Shown: positions 34,231 to 46,618, numbered from the stretch's first letter. The stretch: DNA of 64,000 bases from Turnera subulata (GCA_028386065.3 JAKUCV010005492.1:124001-188000); one strand, 5' to 3'. A program made the numbers and translations. The notes: generated by a model not told the origin, from the letters alone.

Positions 34231-37200
34231 TGTGAACACCCAAATTTGACTCACTAATATTTTATTAACTAGTACATTTCCCCGTACAATACACGGGCTT
34301 AATTATATTTATCTATATATATTTAAAAAATAAAAAAGAGATAATTTAAAATGCAATAAATTAAAAAAATATATACTCACATGTCTAATGAGAATGAATA
34401 GAGAATAAATGATGTTTATTGCATTATTAAAACATATTTAATAAATTATTTATAAAAATAATAAAATTGAAATTAAAATAAATAAAAAAATACTAACCTG
34501 TGAAATAAAAGAGACTGAATGAGAAGTAGTAAATGAAAAAAAATAGTAACAACAGAGAATAAGAGCACATCAGTAAGTGTTTGCTTTTAAATATAGAGAG
34601 AGCATAAAAGATGCACCTAATAAGATAGATTCAAATATTATCATTTCAAAATTAAAATTTTAGATAGGATAGATATAAATCTTATAATTTTTTAAAAGAT
34701 ATAATTTTTGATTAAAAAAAGTAATTTAAATTTCAACAAAATCAATTCTTTAGAAAGTTTACACAATGTAAGATATGATGCCAAATGGTTTTTTCACATA
34801 CTCTTTAGTTGCCACTTGTCATCTCTGGAATTAATCATGAGATGTGTCTCTGCTACATATATATATATAATAGATTTAGTTTATTGATGTGTTTTATGCC
34901 TATAGATTAATGAGATGATTTAATCTTAGGCTAGGATATGTTTATGATTTAAGTTAATAGAGTATTAATATTTTATTATTTTTGGATTTTTAATATATTT
35001 TTTTGGGATTATTGAGATGATTTAATTCTGAGTTTAAATATATTTAAGGTTTGATTTTAATAAAATATGGATATTTTGTTGTTTTAGGATTTTTATTTAT
35101 TTTAGACCTTTTTGAAATGATTTTGGGCATGAAATAAGTTAAGAGTCTGGACCAATAGAATATGGACCCTCCAGTAATTTTAGCCCATTAAAACACATAG
35201 AGATTAGCAACCTTTTTTAACCCTAATTTTGTCAGAATTTCGAATTAAAAAGTATCCATAATTGTATTTTGTGTTTTATGGTAATAAGAGTGCAGTGGAG
35301 GGAAAGAAAAGAAAATAGGAAAAAGGGGAGGATAAGCTACAAGTTAGGGTGGTTTCTGGAGCAGAAAATAGGCAAAAAACTTGTAAGGAAATGCGTGAGA
35401 ATCGAGTTAAAAAGGATCGGGTCGGAAAAGGAAAGAACGAATAAGGGAACAGGCGCCGACGGACATGCTTGCATGACCGCCAACACCTGGAGGGCTTCGC
35501 GAGAATATCGCCAGCCCCAGGCGGTCGCTGGGAGAGGACCACCAGGGCTGGGCGGACATAACTCCCAGTTTCGGCAATTTTCTTTTTTTTTCCTGTTTTC
35601 TTGATTCTGGGTATCTACCGTTGGATATAGGGATTCAATCCCGACCCTTAGATCAAGCCAAATCTAGGCACCCTAAACACTATAAATAGGACCCCTCATT
35701 CCTCCTCAAACACAAACAATTTCTCTATTCCCCCTCTATAAACACATAAGCATAGGTGCTTGGAAGAATTCTCTCTTTCTAAGCTTGGGAGCCCTAGTAA
35801 GGGCTGAGATTCGGGCGAAATTTTGTAGAGAGGAGTAGCAACAAGGTAACAGTGAGAAAAGAGCAAGAAAAGGGCAAGAAGGAGGTGGATCAAAGCAAAT
35901 CATTGGAGAAGAGAGGTGTTTCCCGAGAAGAAAGTTCTAGTGTGAGCAGTCTCGGGAGAATCGCAATATCTAAAGTTGTAGATGTCGGTTTGCTATGATC
36001 TTGGTGTCTTTGGAAAGCTGAGAAAGCGATCTACAATTTTGCTGTTGATGTCAGACTTTGAGATGATTTAATTTTAAGTTATGAATAAATATTAAGTCTG
36101 GGCTAATAAAATATGGATTTTTCAGTAGTAGCAGCCCATTTAAACACATTACCTGTAGCCCAATTTTAATTTTAATTTTCGTGAAAATTTAGGGTTAAAT
36201 ATATATCTAGCCTATTTTGTGTTTTTATGGTGTTTTGAATAGAAAAGAGGAATAATTTGATGTGTAGTTGATAAATAGGAAAAGTGATGGAGTGGGATAC
36301 AAGTTTAGAGTGTTTCTAGGTCAGGGAATATTCTAGAGGGCGTGGAAACCAAGTAGAAATCAAATTAGAGGAGAAAAAATCCAAAAAAAGGAAAAGTTGC
36401 CCCAGACGGTGGCGGTCATGTCGAGATGACCTCCAGGCCTCATGTAGAGAAGACCTCCAAGCTCCGACGGTCATGTCTCTCAATTTCAGAAATTTTCTAG
36501 TTTTTTCCTCTTTTCTTAAATCCTAGCTCTTAACCGTCAGATTTAGGGGTTTATTCTCGACCCTTAGATTATTAGGACGACCCTTGGTCCCCTGAACACC
36601 ATAAATAGACCCCTCATTACACACAATTGGGATACACATTAGAATTATTCTTCTACACACTATAGGTTGGAAACTTAGGGAAAACTCTTCTTCTTTAAGG
36701 TTAGAAACCTTCTTAGGAGCTGTTATTTTGGAGAAATCTCATGGAGAGAAGTAGCAAAAAGTCAGTACCGAGAGGAGATCAAGAGGAGTGCAAGAAGGAG
36801 GCCAATCAAAGCAAATCGTTGGAGAAAAGAGTACAAACCCGGGAGGAGACTTCTTCTCTTTGCAGTCTCGGTAAAATTGCAATATCTGGAGCTGTAAATG
36901 TAGGATTGCTACTTTCTTAGTGTCTGTGGATAGCTAAAAGAAAGATCTATATTTTTGCTGTTGACGCCAGATACTGATTCAGCCGCCTTCTGCATCGATT
37001 GGCTGCTTGAATTCAGACCAAGATTCAACTAAGGAGCGGAAAACGCATAGGAGCTAGAGGAGGGCTTGTTGTTGTGACGTGATAGTATGATGATGATGAT
37101 GCTGTTGATGCTTTGATTATTGTGCAAAACCATTTTAGAACTACGTGACCTTGACCTCGGTCATATGGGTACGTAGGTAGTCTCAAGTTGCCAATGGGAT

Positions 37201-37702
37201 GCAAGCCAAATTGTGTGTCTTCATTTTATTATCTTATCGTGATGTTGCTATTGTGTTGTTGTGTTGTGATGTTGTTGTGTTGTGTTGGGATGTCACGTAA
37301 GAACTACGTGAGCTTTGAATCTGGTTGACGGAGTACGTAGGTGGATCCTAGTGGTGGAATCTCAAGCTCAATTATGTGTTTATTTTATGTTTTGCTTTTA
37401 TTTTTGTTTTATTTTTGTCGTTGTGTTGGTTGCTGCATAGGAAATACTTTGCTCTTCAATTGCATATGATTTCGCCCCAATATTGATGGATTCCTAACAC
37501 CTTCTCATCTGTGACGAACTCCTGAATTCCACATCTTTGGTCTGCTATGATTGGTTGCCTCGGGTAACGGGTGTCAAGTTTTTCCCTGGATTTTGATTTT
37601 AATAAAATTCGGGTGGCAACTCCGTTGATGTTGGATTAACCATAAGAAGAATGTGCAAGGTTAAAGTGAGGGATGAAATTAATTTTTGGTCGGGTCCTCA
37701 CA
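34231..37702 (+). repeat. Right LTR, internally duplicated
   Basis: The LTR begins at 34231, is interrupted by a Helitron, and continues to about 36060 ('gctgttgatgtcagacttt'). It then restarts at the 'gagatgatttaattttaagt' position of the LTR and runs through a second TATA/leader/end (TATA near 36600). The two promoter-containing copies (TATA near 35681 and 36600) lie in direct orientation. Unequal recombination between two LTRs would give this structure. Confidence 0.7.
34269..34874 (-). mobile_element. Short non-autonomous Helitron
   Basis: On the minus strand it begins TC (TCTATTATATATATATATG) and ends in a hairpin (CCCGTGTATTGTACGGG) followed about 8 nt later by CTAG. It is flanked by A and T with no target duplication, as expected for Helitron insertion between A and T. 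Removing it restores the LTR sequence 'aatattttattaa' plus 'tttagtttattgatg'. It has no coding capacity and is AT-rich. Confidence 0.65.
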
Positions 37703-38443
37703 GCTAGCTGTCATTTTCAGCTACCTCTAGATCTAGCATCGTCGGCGGCAGAACGTTCATCTCTCCAATTTCCAGAAAGTGGTCTATACATGCTCAGCAG
37801 ACTCCTAGGTTGTATCTTCCTAGGTTAGACTGAATCGAATTGATCCGTTGAGGAGCTTTCTAGTCCTTTAATCAAGCACCTACAGAGTTGAAAGAAACAA
37901 AATTCCAGGTTTTGTATGCATGGGAGCATCTTCAACAGGTGGCTTCAAAGTTCAAGATAGTCTGCACATGCTTAGAAGACTCCTAGGTTTGATGATCCTA
38001 GGTTAGACAGAATCGAAATAAGCCGTTATAAAACCTGTCCAAAACTTTAATCCAACACCTGCACAATCAAAATGAGCTAGGTACTAGGGTTATAGATTAT
38101 GGAAGCTGCTCCAACAAGTGTCACCAAGTTTCAAGATTATCAAGGTCAAGTTGGTGGTCCAACTACCATGAAAGCAACCTCTCAAGCATGCCAAGCCAAC
38201 AAGCCTACTCCACTAACTCTCACACCTATTCCACTAACTTCAATCCCCAAAGATCTAATTTTATTATTTAATTTAGGGATTTGAGAGGTGGATTAAAATA
38301 ATCTTAACCATACATTAACCATAGTTTGTCATAATCAAAATCAATTAAACCCATGGTTAGGTAATTAAGCTAAATCACCAATTAACACTAATTGGCTAAT
38401 TAATTAAGCACTAATTGCACATGCTAATTACCTTAACCCAACA
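37703..38443. other. Intergenic with an imperfect direct repeat
   Basis: Two related segments (about 37780-37960 and 37955-38110) share 'agactcctaggtt', 'cctaggttagac', 'gaatcgaa' and 'tttaatc..gcacct'. They form a diverged tandem duplication of roughly 180-190 bp. No gene was recognised; the 61-codon ORF at 38099 has no known motif. Confidence 0.55.
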
Positions 38444-38448
38444 CTTCT

Positions 38449-39345
38449 TGATGCAAGCAAGCAAGCACCGTGTGGAACTGAAGGGGATGACGGGGCCATT
38501 AGCTTGCCTCAAGGACCAATCATAAGAGCTCGATTGAAGATGATCAAGAATCACATGCTACACTTTCCTCGAGCTTAGATTAGTCAAGAATTGCAAGAAG
38601 ATAAGATGTTCAAGCTTGGAGAGGAGTACAAGAAGAAGCCAATATGTGTTTCATTATTGGAGATTGAAGCCTAGTCAATTTAGACCCTCTTGGTCCAATC
38701 GACATATCCCTTTATTTTTAATTATATAGGTTGCCGAATTTTATTTATTAAAACAAATATAATATGCAACATAGGTTTGATTATGTGGGTTAATAGTATT
38801 TAATTCAAGTAACTAGGACACATACAATTTTTGTTGGGCTAGTGGAATCAATGGGCTAAATGGGCTGCTTAATATTTATTACTAATACTTTAGCCGATAA
38901 TGATATAATGTTTGGTTAAGTCGGCAAAAGTCAAAGTAGTAAGAATCCAAGTGGAATACGGTTTGGTGGAGCGGTCGTATTTGGCCGACCTTTAGACTTT
39001 TAGTTTTAGTACATATAGGACCTAGGGGTTACATATTTTGGATACACATTATTCTTGCTATTTGATAATAAAGTTTGAGATTTTTATTACCTTGGTTATT
39101 TGCAAGTAGAATTGATTTCTTCTTGTTTATTTTAGGGATTGTGTTTACTTATCAAGTAATTGAATTGCTTGTGGCGTTTACAAGATTCCTTGTGTTTATT
39201 ACTCTTTTGTTGCTTAACGCCTTTGTTGTGTTTTGAGGTGATAGAGGTAATCACTAAAGCTTTTGGTTGAATTGATTTCTGATCTTGGTGACTCGATTGA
39301 ATCGGAGGTGCTATCTAGCTTTGTTCTGGTAGTGTTGCCGTATCA
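38449..39345 (+). repeat. 5' LTR of the CRM-like element
   Basis: 897 bp. The first 230 bp correspond to the 3' end of pol (38451-38674 versus 45044-45267). In this copy the frame carries changes, for example 'gcttagatt' for 'gcttggatt'. A TATA-like 'acatatagg' lies near 39010. Confidence 0.9.
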
Positions 39346-39347
39346 TC

Positions 39348-39361
39348 TTGGTAGCAGAGCC
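39348..39361 (+). promoter_or_regulatory. Primer-binding site
   Basis: TTGGTAGCAGAGCC two bases after the 5' LTR end, a variant of the initiator-methionine tRNA complement. Confidence 0.85.
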
Positions 39362-40304
39362 TAGGTATCAATTTCAACTACGTATCCCTTTACTTTCTGC
39401 AATTTAGTTTTTTTTTTCTGTTCTTTGTGTTTTTGGTGTTGCCGAAATTATATATATATAAAAAAAGAAGTTTCGGTTGCTGTCTTTGTTGCTGTCGGCA
39501 TAGACCTGTTGTGTTGTTAGCTTATCTCTTTCAGTTTGCATTAGTCGTATTATTCTATTAAAAAAAAGAAAGAAAGGTGCGTTGTGAGTTTGCTGAAGTG
39601 TGTAGTCGATTTGCTTGAGGTGGCTAATTCCCAATTCAATTTGGATATTCATACACTTTGCCGACATTAGTTGTTGCTATATATATTAAAAAAAAAAGAA
39701 GGTGTATGCGTTTTTGGATTGTTGTTTGGCCGAAGCTAATTGTGTAAGCATATTAAAAGTATTTGGCTTGTTTTGCTGCAAATCGACAAAAAGCATATTA
39801 CCTTTTTTTTTAAAAAAAAATGAAAAGAAGAGTAAAAGGAGAATTCGGCAAGCCTTGGTATTGGATTATTGCAGAAAAATTGGATACTTTACGCGGGTTG
39901 TTAGGGTATCTAGTTGGGTAATTTTTTTTGATTCTGCTTATTTGTTGTGTTTTTCTTTCAGCTTTTTCTAATTGAGCAATCTTTGTTTCATATTGTTCGA
40001 TTATTGCAATATTCATCACATACAAGTTTCCTGTTCTTTGTGTGTGACTATCTTTTCTTTCAGGAGTCAATTTTTGCCTCTAGAGTTGAATTGTCTATTT
40101 TCTTGATAGGAAATCTTTGACTCTTTCTTGAAGTGTTGCAGGTTTGTTTATTATTTGATAAGATTTACTGATCCTAAAGAATAAACAAAGTGAGATTTCA
40201 AGAGAGGTAAAAGGCGAGTGTTCCATTGTTTCCACGAGAGCCAAACACGAGAGATACACGTGAGGAGCTTTTATTACTAACAAGTTTCTTGTAGGTATTT
40301 CATC
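39362..40304 (+). other. Leader of CRM-like element
   Basis: A 0.9-kb untranslated leader rich in poly-A/T runs between the PBS and the gag ATG. A plausible splice-like 'tttcttgtaggt' just precedes the ATG. No ORF is recognised. Confidence 0.6.
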
Positions 40305-41552
40305 ATGGTTGGATCAAGAGGAAGCAATACTGGTGAGGAGACGCTCCCATCTATGGAGGCGATGGAGAGGTTCTTTAAACAAATAGATGATCATTTTGCT
40401 AAGATGAGCGCTAGAATGAATCAACAAGCACAATCCATTCAAGAGCATTATACTGCAAGGGTGGCGACAAGAGAGGAAGCACCTGTTGACCAACCCCCAC
40501 GCAATCAACGAGCTAGGGAGGAGCACCGAGATGTTGATGATGATGAGGATGATAATTGCCCTACTGCTGCAAGAGTGCGCCAGCTTCCCCCACCACTTAG
40601 GAGAGGAGGAGGAGTTCACCTACCACCGTCGAGAAGAGGTCGATTATATGATGAAGATGATGAAGAAGACCAAGAGCATGGTAGACATGGGAGGCGTGAG
40701 AGGGATGCCCAGAGAGATCGTGGAGATACTGATTTTAGGAGCATTAAGCTTAAAATTCCTTCTTTCCAAGGAAAGGAAGATCCTGATGTCTATCTCGAAT
40801 GAGAGAAGAGAGTGGAATTAATCTTTGCTTGCCAGAATTATTCTGAAGAAAAGAAGGTACGATTAGCTGTGGTTGAGTTTGCTGATTATGCTTTGGTTTG
40901 GTGGGACAGATTTGAAGGTGACAGGTTGTGCCTTGGGGAGGATCCTATTGATAGTTGGTTGGAGTTGAAGAGGATCCTAAGGAAGAGGTTTGTTCCCCGA
41001 TCATATTATAGAGAGTTGCATCAAAGACTCCAAGCATTGCTACAAGGATCTAGGAGCATTGAAGAATATTACAAGGAGATGGAGAAGATAATGATTCGAG
41101 CAAACATTGATGAGGATAGGGAGACCACTATGGTGAGATTCCTTGCTGGGATGAACAGGGAAGTTGCTCACAAAGTTGATTTGCAAAATTGCTTAGACAT
41201 GGAGGAGATGTTGTCAACTGCCATCAAAATAGAGAAGCAATTGAAGGAGAAAGTGCCAAAGAGTGCTTATTCTTATTCATCCAATTGGAATTCAAGGTGG
41301 ACTGTGAGGGATGGGAGGCAACAAGAGAAGGCAAGAGAGGAGAAAGCTAGGGTTGCCGATTTCAAGACACTCCCTACTACATCCGAGCCGAGTTCCTCTA
41401 CATCCTACAAGCCGAACTCTACTACCCCTACAAGGCAAATCAAGTGCTTCAAGTGTTTAGGGCTTGGACATATTGCATCTCAATGTCCAAACAAAAGAGT
41501 GATAATTGCTCGAGGTGGCAAGTTCTTTTCTGATGATGAGGCGGAGGAATAA
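40305..41552 (+). pseudogene. Gag of CRM-like element, one internal stop
   Basis: The frame opens at ATG 40305 (MVGSRGSNTGEE). It runs through an acidic/RG-rich linker and the gag capsid-like domain ('ALVWWDRFE', 'LKRILRKRFVPRSYYRELHQ', 'GSRSIEEYYKEMEK'), then a CCHC knuckle (CFKCLGLGHIASQC). A TGA at 40800-40802 interrupts it where the family has tryptophan, and a TAA at 41550 separates it from protease. Both flanking pieces are in one frame. Gag forms the particle that packages element RNA. The stops make this copy non-autonomous. Confidence 0.85.
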
Positions 41553-41573
41553 GACGACTCTGCACTACATGAT

Positions 41574-41990
41574 ATGCCCGAATTGGAGGATATAGGAGCC
41601 GAATCCAATGTAGAGGCCGAAGACAGTTTTAAGGGAAGAGAACTATTTGTCACGAGGAGAGTTTTAAATGCTCAAGCAAAGGAAGATGAGATCGAGCAAA
41701 GAGAGAATATTTTCCATACTAGGTGTTTGGTTAATGACAAGGTTTGTAGCTTGATCATTGATGGAGGAAGCTGCACTAATTTAGTGAGCTCTATGTTGGT
41801 GGATCGCATGGGGTTAGAGTGGCAAAAACATCCAAAACCTTACAAGCTACAATGGCTGAATGACATGGGAGAAGTTAAAGTAAACAAGCAGGTTCTTCTT
41901 TCCTTCTCTATTGGAAAATATTCTGATTCGATTTTATGTGATGTTGTACCTATGCAGGCAAGTCATATCTTGCTAGGGAGACCATGGTAA
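41574..41990 (+). pseudogene. Aspartic protease segment
   Basis: In the same frame as gag. Contains the retropepsin motif 'LIIDGGSCTNLVSS' (D-G-G where D-S/T-G is usual; DGG is common in this lineage) and the closing 'HILLGRPW'. Ends in a TAA at 41988 at a position where glutamine is usual. Processes gag-pol in active relatives. Confidence 0.8.
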
Positions 41991-42005
41991 TATGATAGGA
42001 GAGTT

Positions 42006-43328
42006 GTGCATGATGGGTTCAGAAATAGGTACTCATTCACCATGGGAGATAGGAAGGTGTTACTTGCTCCATTGACTCCACAAGAAGTGTATCATGATCA
42101 AATGCATATGAAAAGGAGCGTGGAGGAATGGCAAAAGAAGAAGGATGCCGAAGTGGCTTCCAATGGTGAGAAAGAGAGGATGATTGAGAGTCATGCAAAA
42201 GGAGAGGAAAAGAAAGGAAAAGAGAGAGAAAAAGGAGAGGGTGTTGTCGCCACCAAAGATAGAAAAAAAGAGGGAAGGAAGAAACAAAACTTCTATGCAT
42301 CTATGAAAGAGTTAAGAGTAGCTTGTGAAGAAAAGAGGGGAGTGTTAGTACTCTTATTCAAGGGTGCTTATTTTAATCAAGCTGACCTTAACCCCGAGTT
42401 GCCTAGTTGTGTTATTTCTCTTTTGCAGTATTATGTGGATGTCTTTCCGGAGGAATTACCGAGGGAGTTGCCGCCTTTAAGGGGCATTGAGCATCAAATT
42501 GACTTCATTCCCGGTGCTCAAATTCCTAACCGGCCAACATATAGGGCCAATTCGGAGGAGACAAAGGAGATACAAACACAAGTCAAGGACTTGTTGTCTA
42601 AGGGGCTGATTCGTGAGAGCCTCTCTCCTTGTGTTGTAGCTATGATTCTAGTGCCAAAGAAGGAGGGAACATGGCGCATGTGTGTTGATTGTCACGCCGT
42701 TAATAAAATAACGGTAAAGTATCGCCATCCTATTCCTAGGTTAGATGATATGCTTGATGAATTACATGGTGCATGCATTTTTACTAAGATTGATCTCATG
42801 AGTGGATATCATCAAATTCGCATGAAAATTGGAGATGAATGGAAGACTGCATTTAAAACTAAGTATGGGTTGTATGAATGGTTGGTAATGCCTTTTGGTT
42901 TAACTAATGCACCTAGTACTTTTATACATTTAATGAATCATGTCTTGCGCTATTTCATTGGAAAGTTTGTTGTTGTGTATTTTGTTGATATTTTGATCTA
43001 TAGCAAGAGTATTGATGAGCATATGTAACATCTTAAGCTAGAATTGGATGCGCTTAGGGCTGAAAAGTTATTTGCTAAGCTTAAGAAGTGTACATTCTGC
43101 ATGGATCATGTTGTCTTTCTTGATTTTGTTGTTAGTGCTAATGGGATAAAAGTTGATCAAGAGAAGGTGAAAGCCATTAAGGAGTGGCCCACGCCTACTA
43201 CTTTCTCTGATGTAAAATCTTTTCATGGACTTGCTAGCTTTTATAGAAGGTTTGTGAAGGATTTTAGTACCATTGCTGGACCATTGAATGATATTGTCAA
43301 AAAGGAAGTTGGATTTAAGTGGGGGTGA
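42006..43328 (+). pseudogene. Reverse transcriptase segment with altered active site
   Basis: Open stretches 42006-43028 and 43044-43328 lie in one frame. RT motifs include 'LIRESLSPCVVAMILVPKKE', 'MCVDCHAVNKITVKYRHPIP', 'FTKIDLMSGYHQIRM', 'VMPFGLTNAPSTF' and the catalytic region 'VVYFVDILIYS'. There the first aspartate of the usual YFDD is a valine, which should abolish polymerase activity. A TAA at 43026 and a frameshift in the G run near 43322-43326 break the frame. The thumb region ends '[15 protein letters not shown]'. Confidence 0.88.
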
Positions 43329-43458
43329 TGCACAGGCGTAGACGTTTGCAACTTTGAAAGAAAAATTATGTTCTGCTCCTATTCTTAAATTGCCTAACTT
43401 TGATTCTACTTTTGAGATTTAGTGTGATGCCTCTGGTATAGGCATAGGTGCTGTTCTT

Positions 43459-45267
43459 TTGCAGGAACAGAAACCTATTGCTTACTTTAGTGAGAAGCTG
43501 AAGGGAGCTCAACTCAATTATTCCACCTATGAGAAGGAGCTTTATGCATTGGTGAGAGCACTACAATCATGGCAGCATTACTTGTGGCCTAAGGAATTCG
43601 TGATCCACACTGATCATGAAAGCCTAAAGTATTTGAAAGGGCAAGGTAAGCTGAATAAGAGGCATGCCAAGTGGCTGGAGTTCATTGAGACATTCCCTTA
43701 TGTGGTGCGCTATAAGCAAGGTAAGGATAATGTGGTTGTTGATGCATTATCCAGAAGGTATGCTCTAATCTCTTCTCTTAGTTCTAAGTTGATTGGATTT
43801 GAGTATATTAAGGACTTGTATAAATCTGATCCTGACTTTGCTAATGTGTATGATGCATGTGAACAATTTGGTTTTCAAAAGTTTTATAGAGATAATGGGT
43901 ATCTATTTCGTGAGAATAAACTTTGCATTCCTGCTTGTTCAATGCGTGAGCTTTTGGTTAGGGAATCTCATGATGGTGGCTTGATGGGTCACTTTGGTAT
44001 TTCTAAAACCCTTGACATTCTGCAGGAACACTTTTATTGGCCTAATATGAAGAAGAATGTTGAGCAGGTTTGTAATGGGTGTGTCACATGTCGACATGCC
44101 AATTCTAGGGTGCAACCTCATGGGTTGTACACTCTTTTACCTGTTCCTGATGTTCCTTGGACTGATTTATCAATGGATTTTGTGGTTTGTTTGCCTAGGA
44201 CAAGGAAAGGTCGTGATAGCATTTCTATTGTTGTTGATAGGTTTAGTAAAATGGCTCATTTTACTGCTTATCATAAAACTGATGATGCTTCACATGTTGC
44301 TGATTTGTTCTTTAGGGATGTAGTTCGTTTGCATGGCATTCCTAGGACAATTATTTCTGATGGGGATACTAAGTTCTTGAGTCACTTTTGGCAAGTTTTA
44401 TGGAGTAAGTTAGGGACCAAGTTGTTATTTTCTACTGCTTGTCATCCTCAAACTGATGGTCAAACTGAAGTGGTTAATAGAACTTTAGGGTCTTTATTGC
44501 GTGCTGTTGTGGGTAAGAATTTGAAAACTTGGGAAGATTGTTTGCCATTGATTGAGTTTGCTTATAATAGGAGCATTCATTCTTCTACAGGTTATTCTCC
44601 ATTCGAGATTGTGTATGGTTTTAACCCACTAACCCCTTTGGATTTGTTGCCTTTACCTTTGAATGAGATTGTTAATGTAGATGGGCATCAAAGAGCTAAG
44701 TTGGTTAAGACTATTCATGAGAAGGCTCGAATGCGCATTGAGGAGAAGAACACTAAAGTGGCACAAAGAGCTAATCGTGGACGCAAGCTTGTTAAGTTTG
44801 AACCTGGAGATTGGGTTTGGGTGCACTTTAGGAAGGAGAGGTTTCCTCATCACAGGAAATCTAAATTGGATCCAAGAGGAGATGGTCCTTTTAAAGTGCT
44901 GGAGCGCATCAATGACAATGCTTATAAGATAGATCTGCCTGGTGAGTATGCTGTGAGTGCTACTTTCAATGTTGCTGATCTTTCTCCCTTTGACATTGCA
45001 GGTTTAGATTCGAGGGCGAATCCTTTTGAAGAGGGAGGGAATGATGCAAGCAAGCAAGCACCGAGTGGAACTGAAGGGGATGACGGGGCCATTAGCTTGC
45101 CTCAAGGACCAATCACAAGAGCTCGATTGAAGATGATCAAGAATCACATGCTACACTTTGCTCAAGCTTGGATTAGTCAAGAATTGCAAGAAGATAAGAT
45201 GTTCAAGCTTGGAGAGGAGTACAATAAGAAGCCAATATGTGTTTCATCATTAGAGATTGAAGCCTAG
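43459..45267 (+). pseudogene. RNase H and integrase segment, C-terminus in 3' LTR
   Basis: A 602-codon stretch, one frame over from RT. The upstream part (43328-43458) is in the same frame but has two stops. RNase H: '[20 protein letters not shown]', '[10 protein letters not shown]', 'DALSRR'. Integrase: zinc-binding '[18 protein letters not shown]' and '[10 protein letters not shown]', core '[13 protein letters not shown]', '[13 protein letters not shown]' and '[16 protein letters not shown]', with all three acidic residues visible. The C-terminal 75 codons (from 45042), including '[15 protein letters not shown]', lie inside the 3' LTR. A polypurine run 'gaagagggagggaa' (45029-45042) is embedded in the coding sequence. 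Confidence 0.9.
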
Positions 45268-45938
45268 TCGATTTAGACCCTCTTGGTCCAATCGACATAT
45301 CCCTTTATTTTTAATTATATAGGTTGCCGAATTTTATTTATTAAAACAAATATAATATGTGGCATAGGTTTGATTATGTGGGTTAATAGTATTTAATTCA
45401 AGTAACTAGGACACACACAATTTTCGTTGGGCTAGTGGAATCAATGGGCTAAATGGGCTGCTCAATATTTATTACTAATACTTTACCCGGTAATGATATA
45501 ATGTTTGGTTAAGTCGACAAAAGTCAAAGTAGTAAGAATCCAAGTGGAATACGGTTTGGTGTAGCGGTCGTATTTGGCCGACCTTTAGACTCTTAGTTTT
45601 AGTATATATAGGACCTAGGGGTTACATATTTTGGACACACATTATTCTTGCTATTTGATAATAAAGTTTGAGGTTTTCATTACCTTGGTTATATGCAAGT
45701 AGAATTGATTTCTTCTTGCTTATTTTAGGGATTGTGTTTACTTATCAAGTAATTGAATTGCTTGTGGCGTTTATAAGATTCTTTGTGTTTATTACTCTAT
45801 TGTTGCTTAACGCCTTTGCTGTGTTTTGAGGTGATAGAGGTAATCACTAAAGCTTTTGGTTGAATTGATTTCTGATCTTGGTGACTTGATTGAATCGGAG
45901 GTGCTATCTAGCTTTGTTCTGGTAGTGTTGCCGTATCA
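45042..45938 (+). repeat. 3' LTR of the CRM-like element
   Basis: 897 bp, nearly identical to the 5' LTR. Starts TGATGCAAGC in the pol frame, contains the pol stop at 45265-45267 and TATA-like 'agtatatatagga' near 45600, and ends GCCGTATCA before CTTCT. Confidence 0.92.
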
Positions 45939-45943
45939 CTTCT

Positions 45944-46412
45944 ATCCCACCATAAACTTTACTCTCTTCTCATCTCCATACACCTCTCTTCTTAATCTCC
46001 CTCCATCTATATTTAATTATTCTCCATTATTAATATTATCAAGGTTGTTACCCTTACCAGGTGTTGACACATAGGATTTTTGGGATCTTTCTGTATTGCC
46101 ATGTGGAGGGTTTTAGGTATAGTTTTAATCAATTAGATTTTGACATGTCCATAATGACAAATATAATTATCCAAAAAAAATAAATTTCATATTAAGAAGA
46201 TCCTGATAAGAATTAAACTCTCATCTGAAAAACTTATATGTTATATCCTCATATGATTTAGGCTAAAAGTTAAAATTCAATATTAAAAGATCCTCATAAG
46301 AATCAAAAACTTATATCGTGATAAGAATTAAACTCTTATCAGAAAAAACTAATAAGTCATCGTCATTGTATTTTGCAGTTGAAATTCAATATTAAAATAT
46401 ATATACACACAT

Positions 46413-46446
<34 letters not shown>

Positions 46447-46613
46447 TAATATATTATGTTTTTGCCTCTATTATTGTTATCTGATAATAACTATTAATAT
46501 TGTTATTCAAAACTAACCTTTTATCATTTCTTCTTCATTATCTCTCTTTAAATACAGATACAGTTTCTGGCTTTGTATGTGTATGTGAAACAATAGTCTC
46601 TACCTGTGATGCA
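45944..46613. other. Intergenic between two retroelements
   Basis: The first 120 bp resemble 4182-4300 (copia LTR tail), so this may be an old LTR remnant. A dinucleotide microsatellite (TA/CA)n lies at 46393-46447. No gene was recognised. Confidence 0.5.
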
Positions 46614-46618
46614 GTTTC

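Larger units (their letters stand above)
31937..37702 (+). mobile_element. Non-autonomous Tat-like LTR element
   Basis: A left LTR (31937-33628, TGTGAACACCC...TACTCACA) is followed by TGACGACTCCACTGGGGA, an arginine-tRNA-type primer-binding site typical of Tat/Ogre elements. Only 602 bp of non-coding internal sequence follows, then a right LTR beginning TGTGAACACCC at 34231 and ending CTCACA at 37702. The right LTR is enlarged by a Helitron (34269-34874) and an internal duplication with junction near 36060. No gag or pol is present, so it depended on a related autonomous element. Flanking 5-mers do not match (aatat versus gctag), so it may be a recombinant between elements. Confidence 0.75.
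38449..45938 (+). mobile_element. Ty3/gypsy element, CRM-like, 7.5 kb, multiply broken
   Basis: Two 897-bp LTRs (38449-39345, 45042-45938), starting TGATGCAAGC and ending GCCGTATCA, flank a gag-pol region in plus orientation. A 5-bp duplication CTTCT lies at 38444-38448 and 45939-45943. The pol ORF runs past the PPT and ends inside the 3' LTR, and there is no conventional chromodomain. Both are features I associate with the CRM (centromeric retrotransposon) branch of chromoviruses; the lineage call is an inference. LTRs are nearly identical, yet the coding region has several stops and one frameshift. Confidence 0.9.

Noticed and set aside
31932..37707. Clean target-site duplication for the Tat-like element
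   Set aside because: Flanking five bases (aatat and gctag) do not match.
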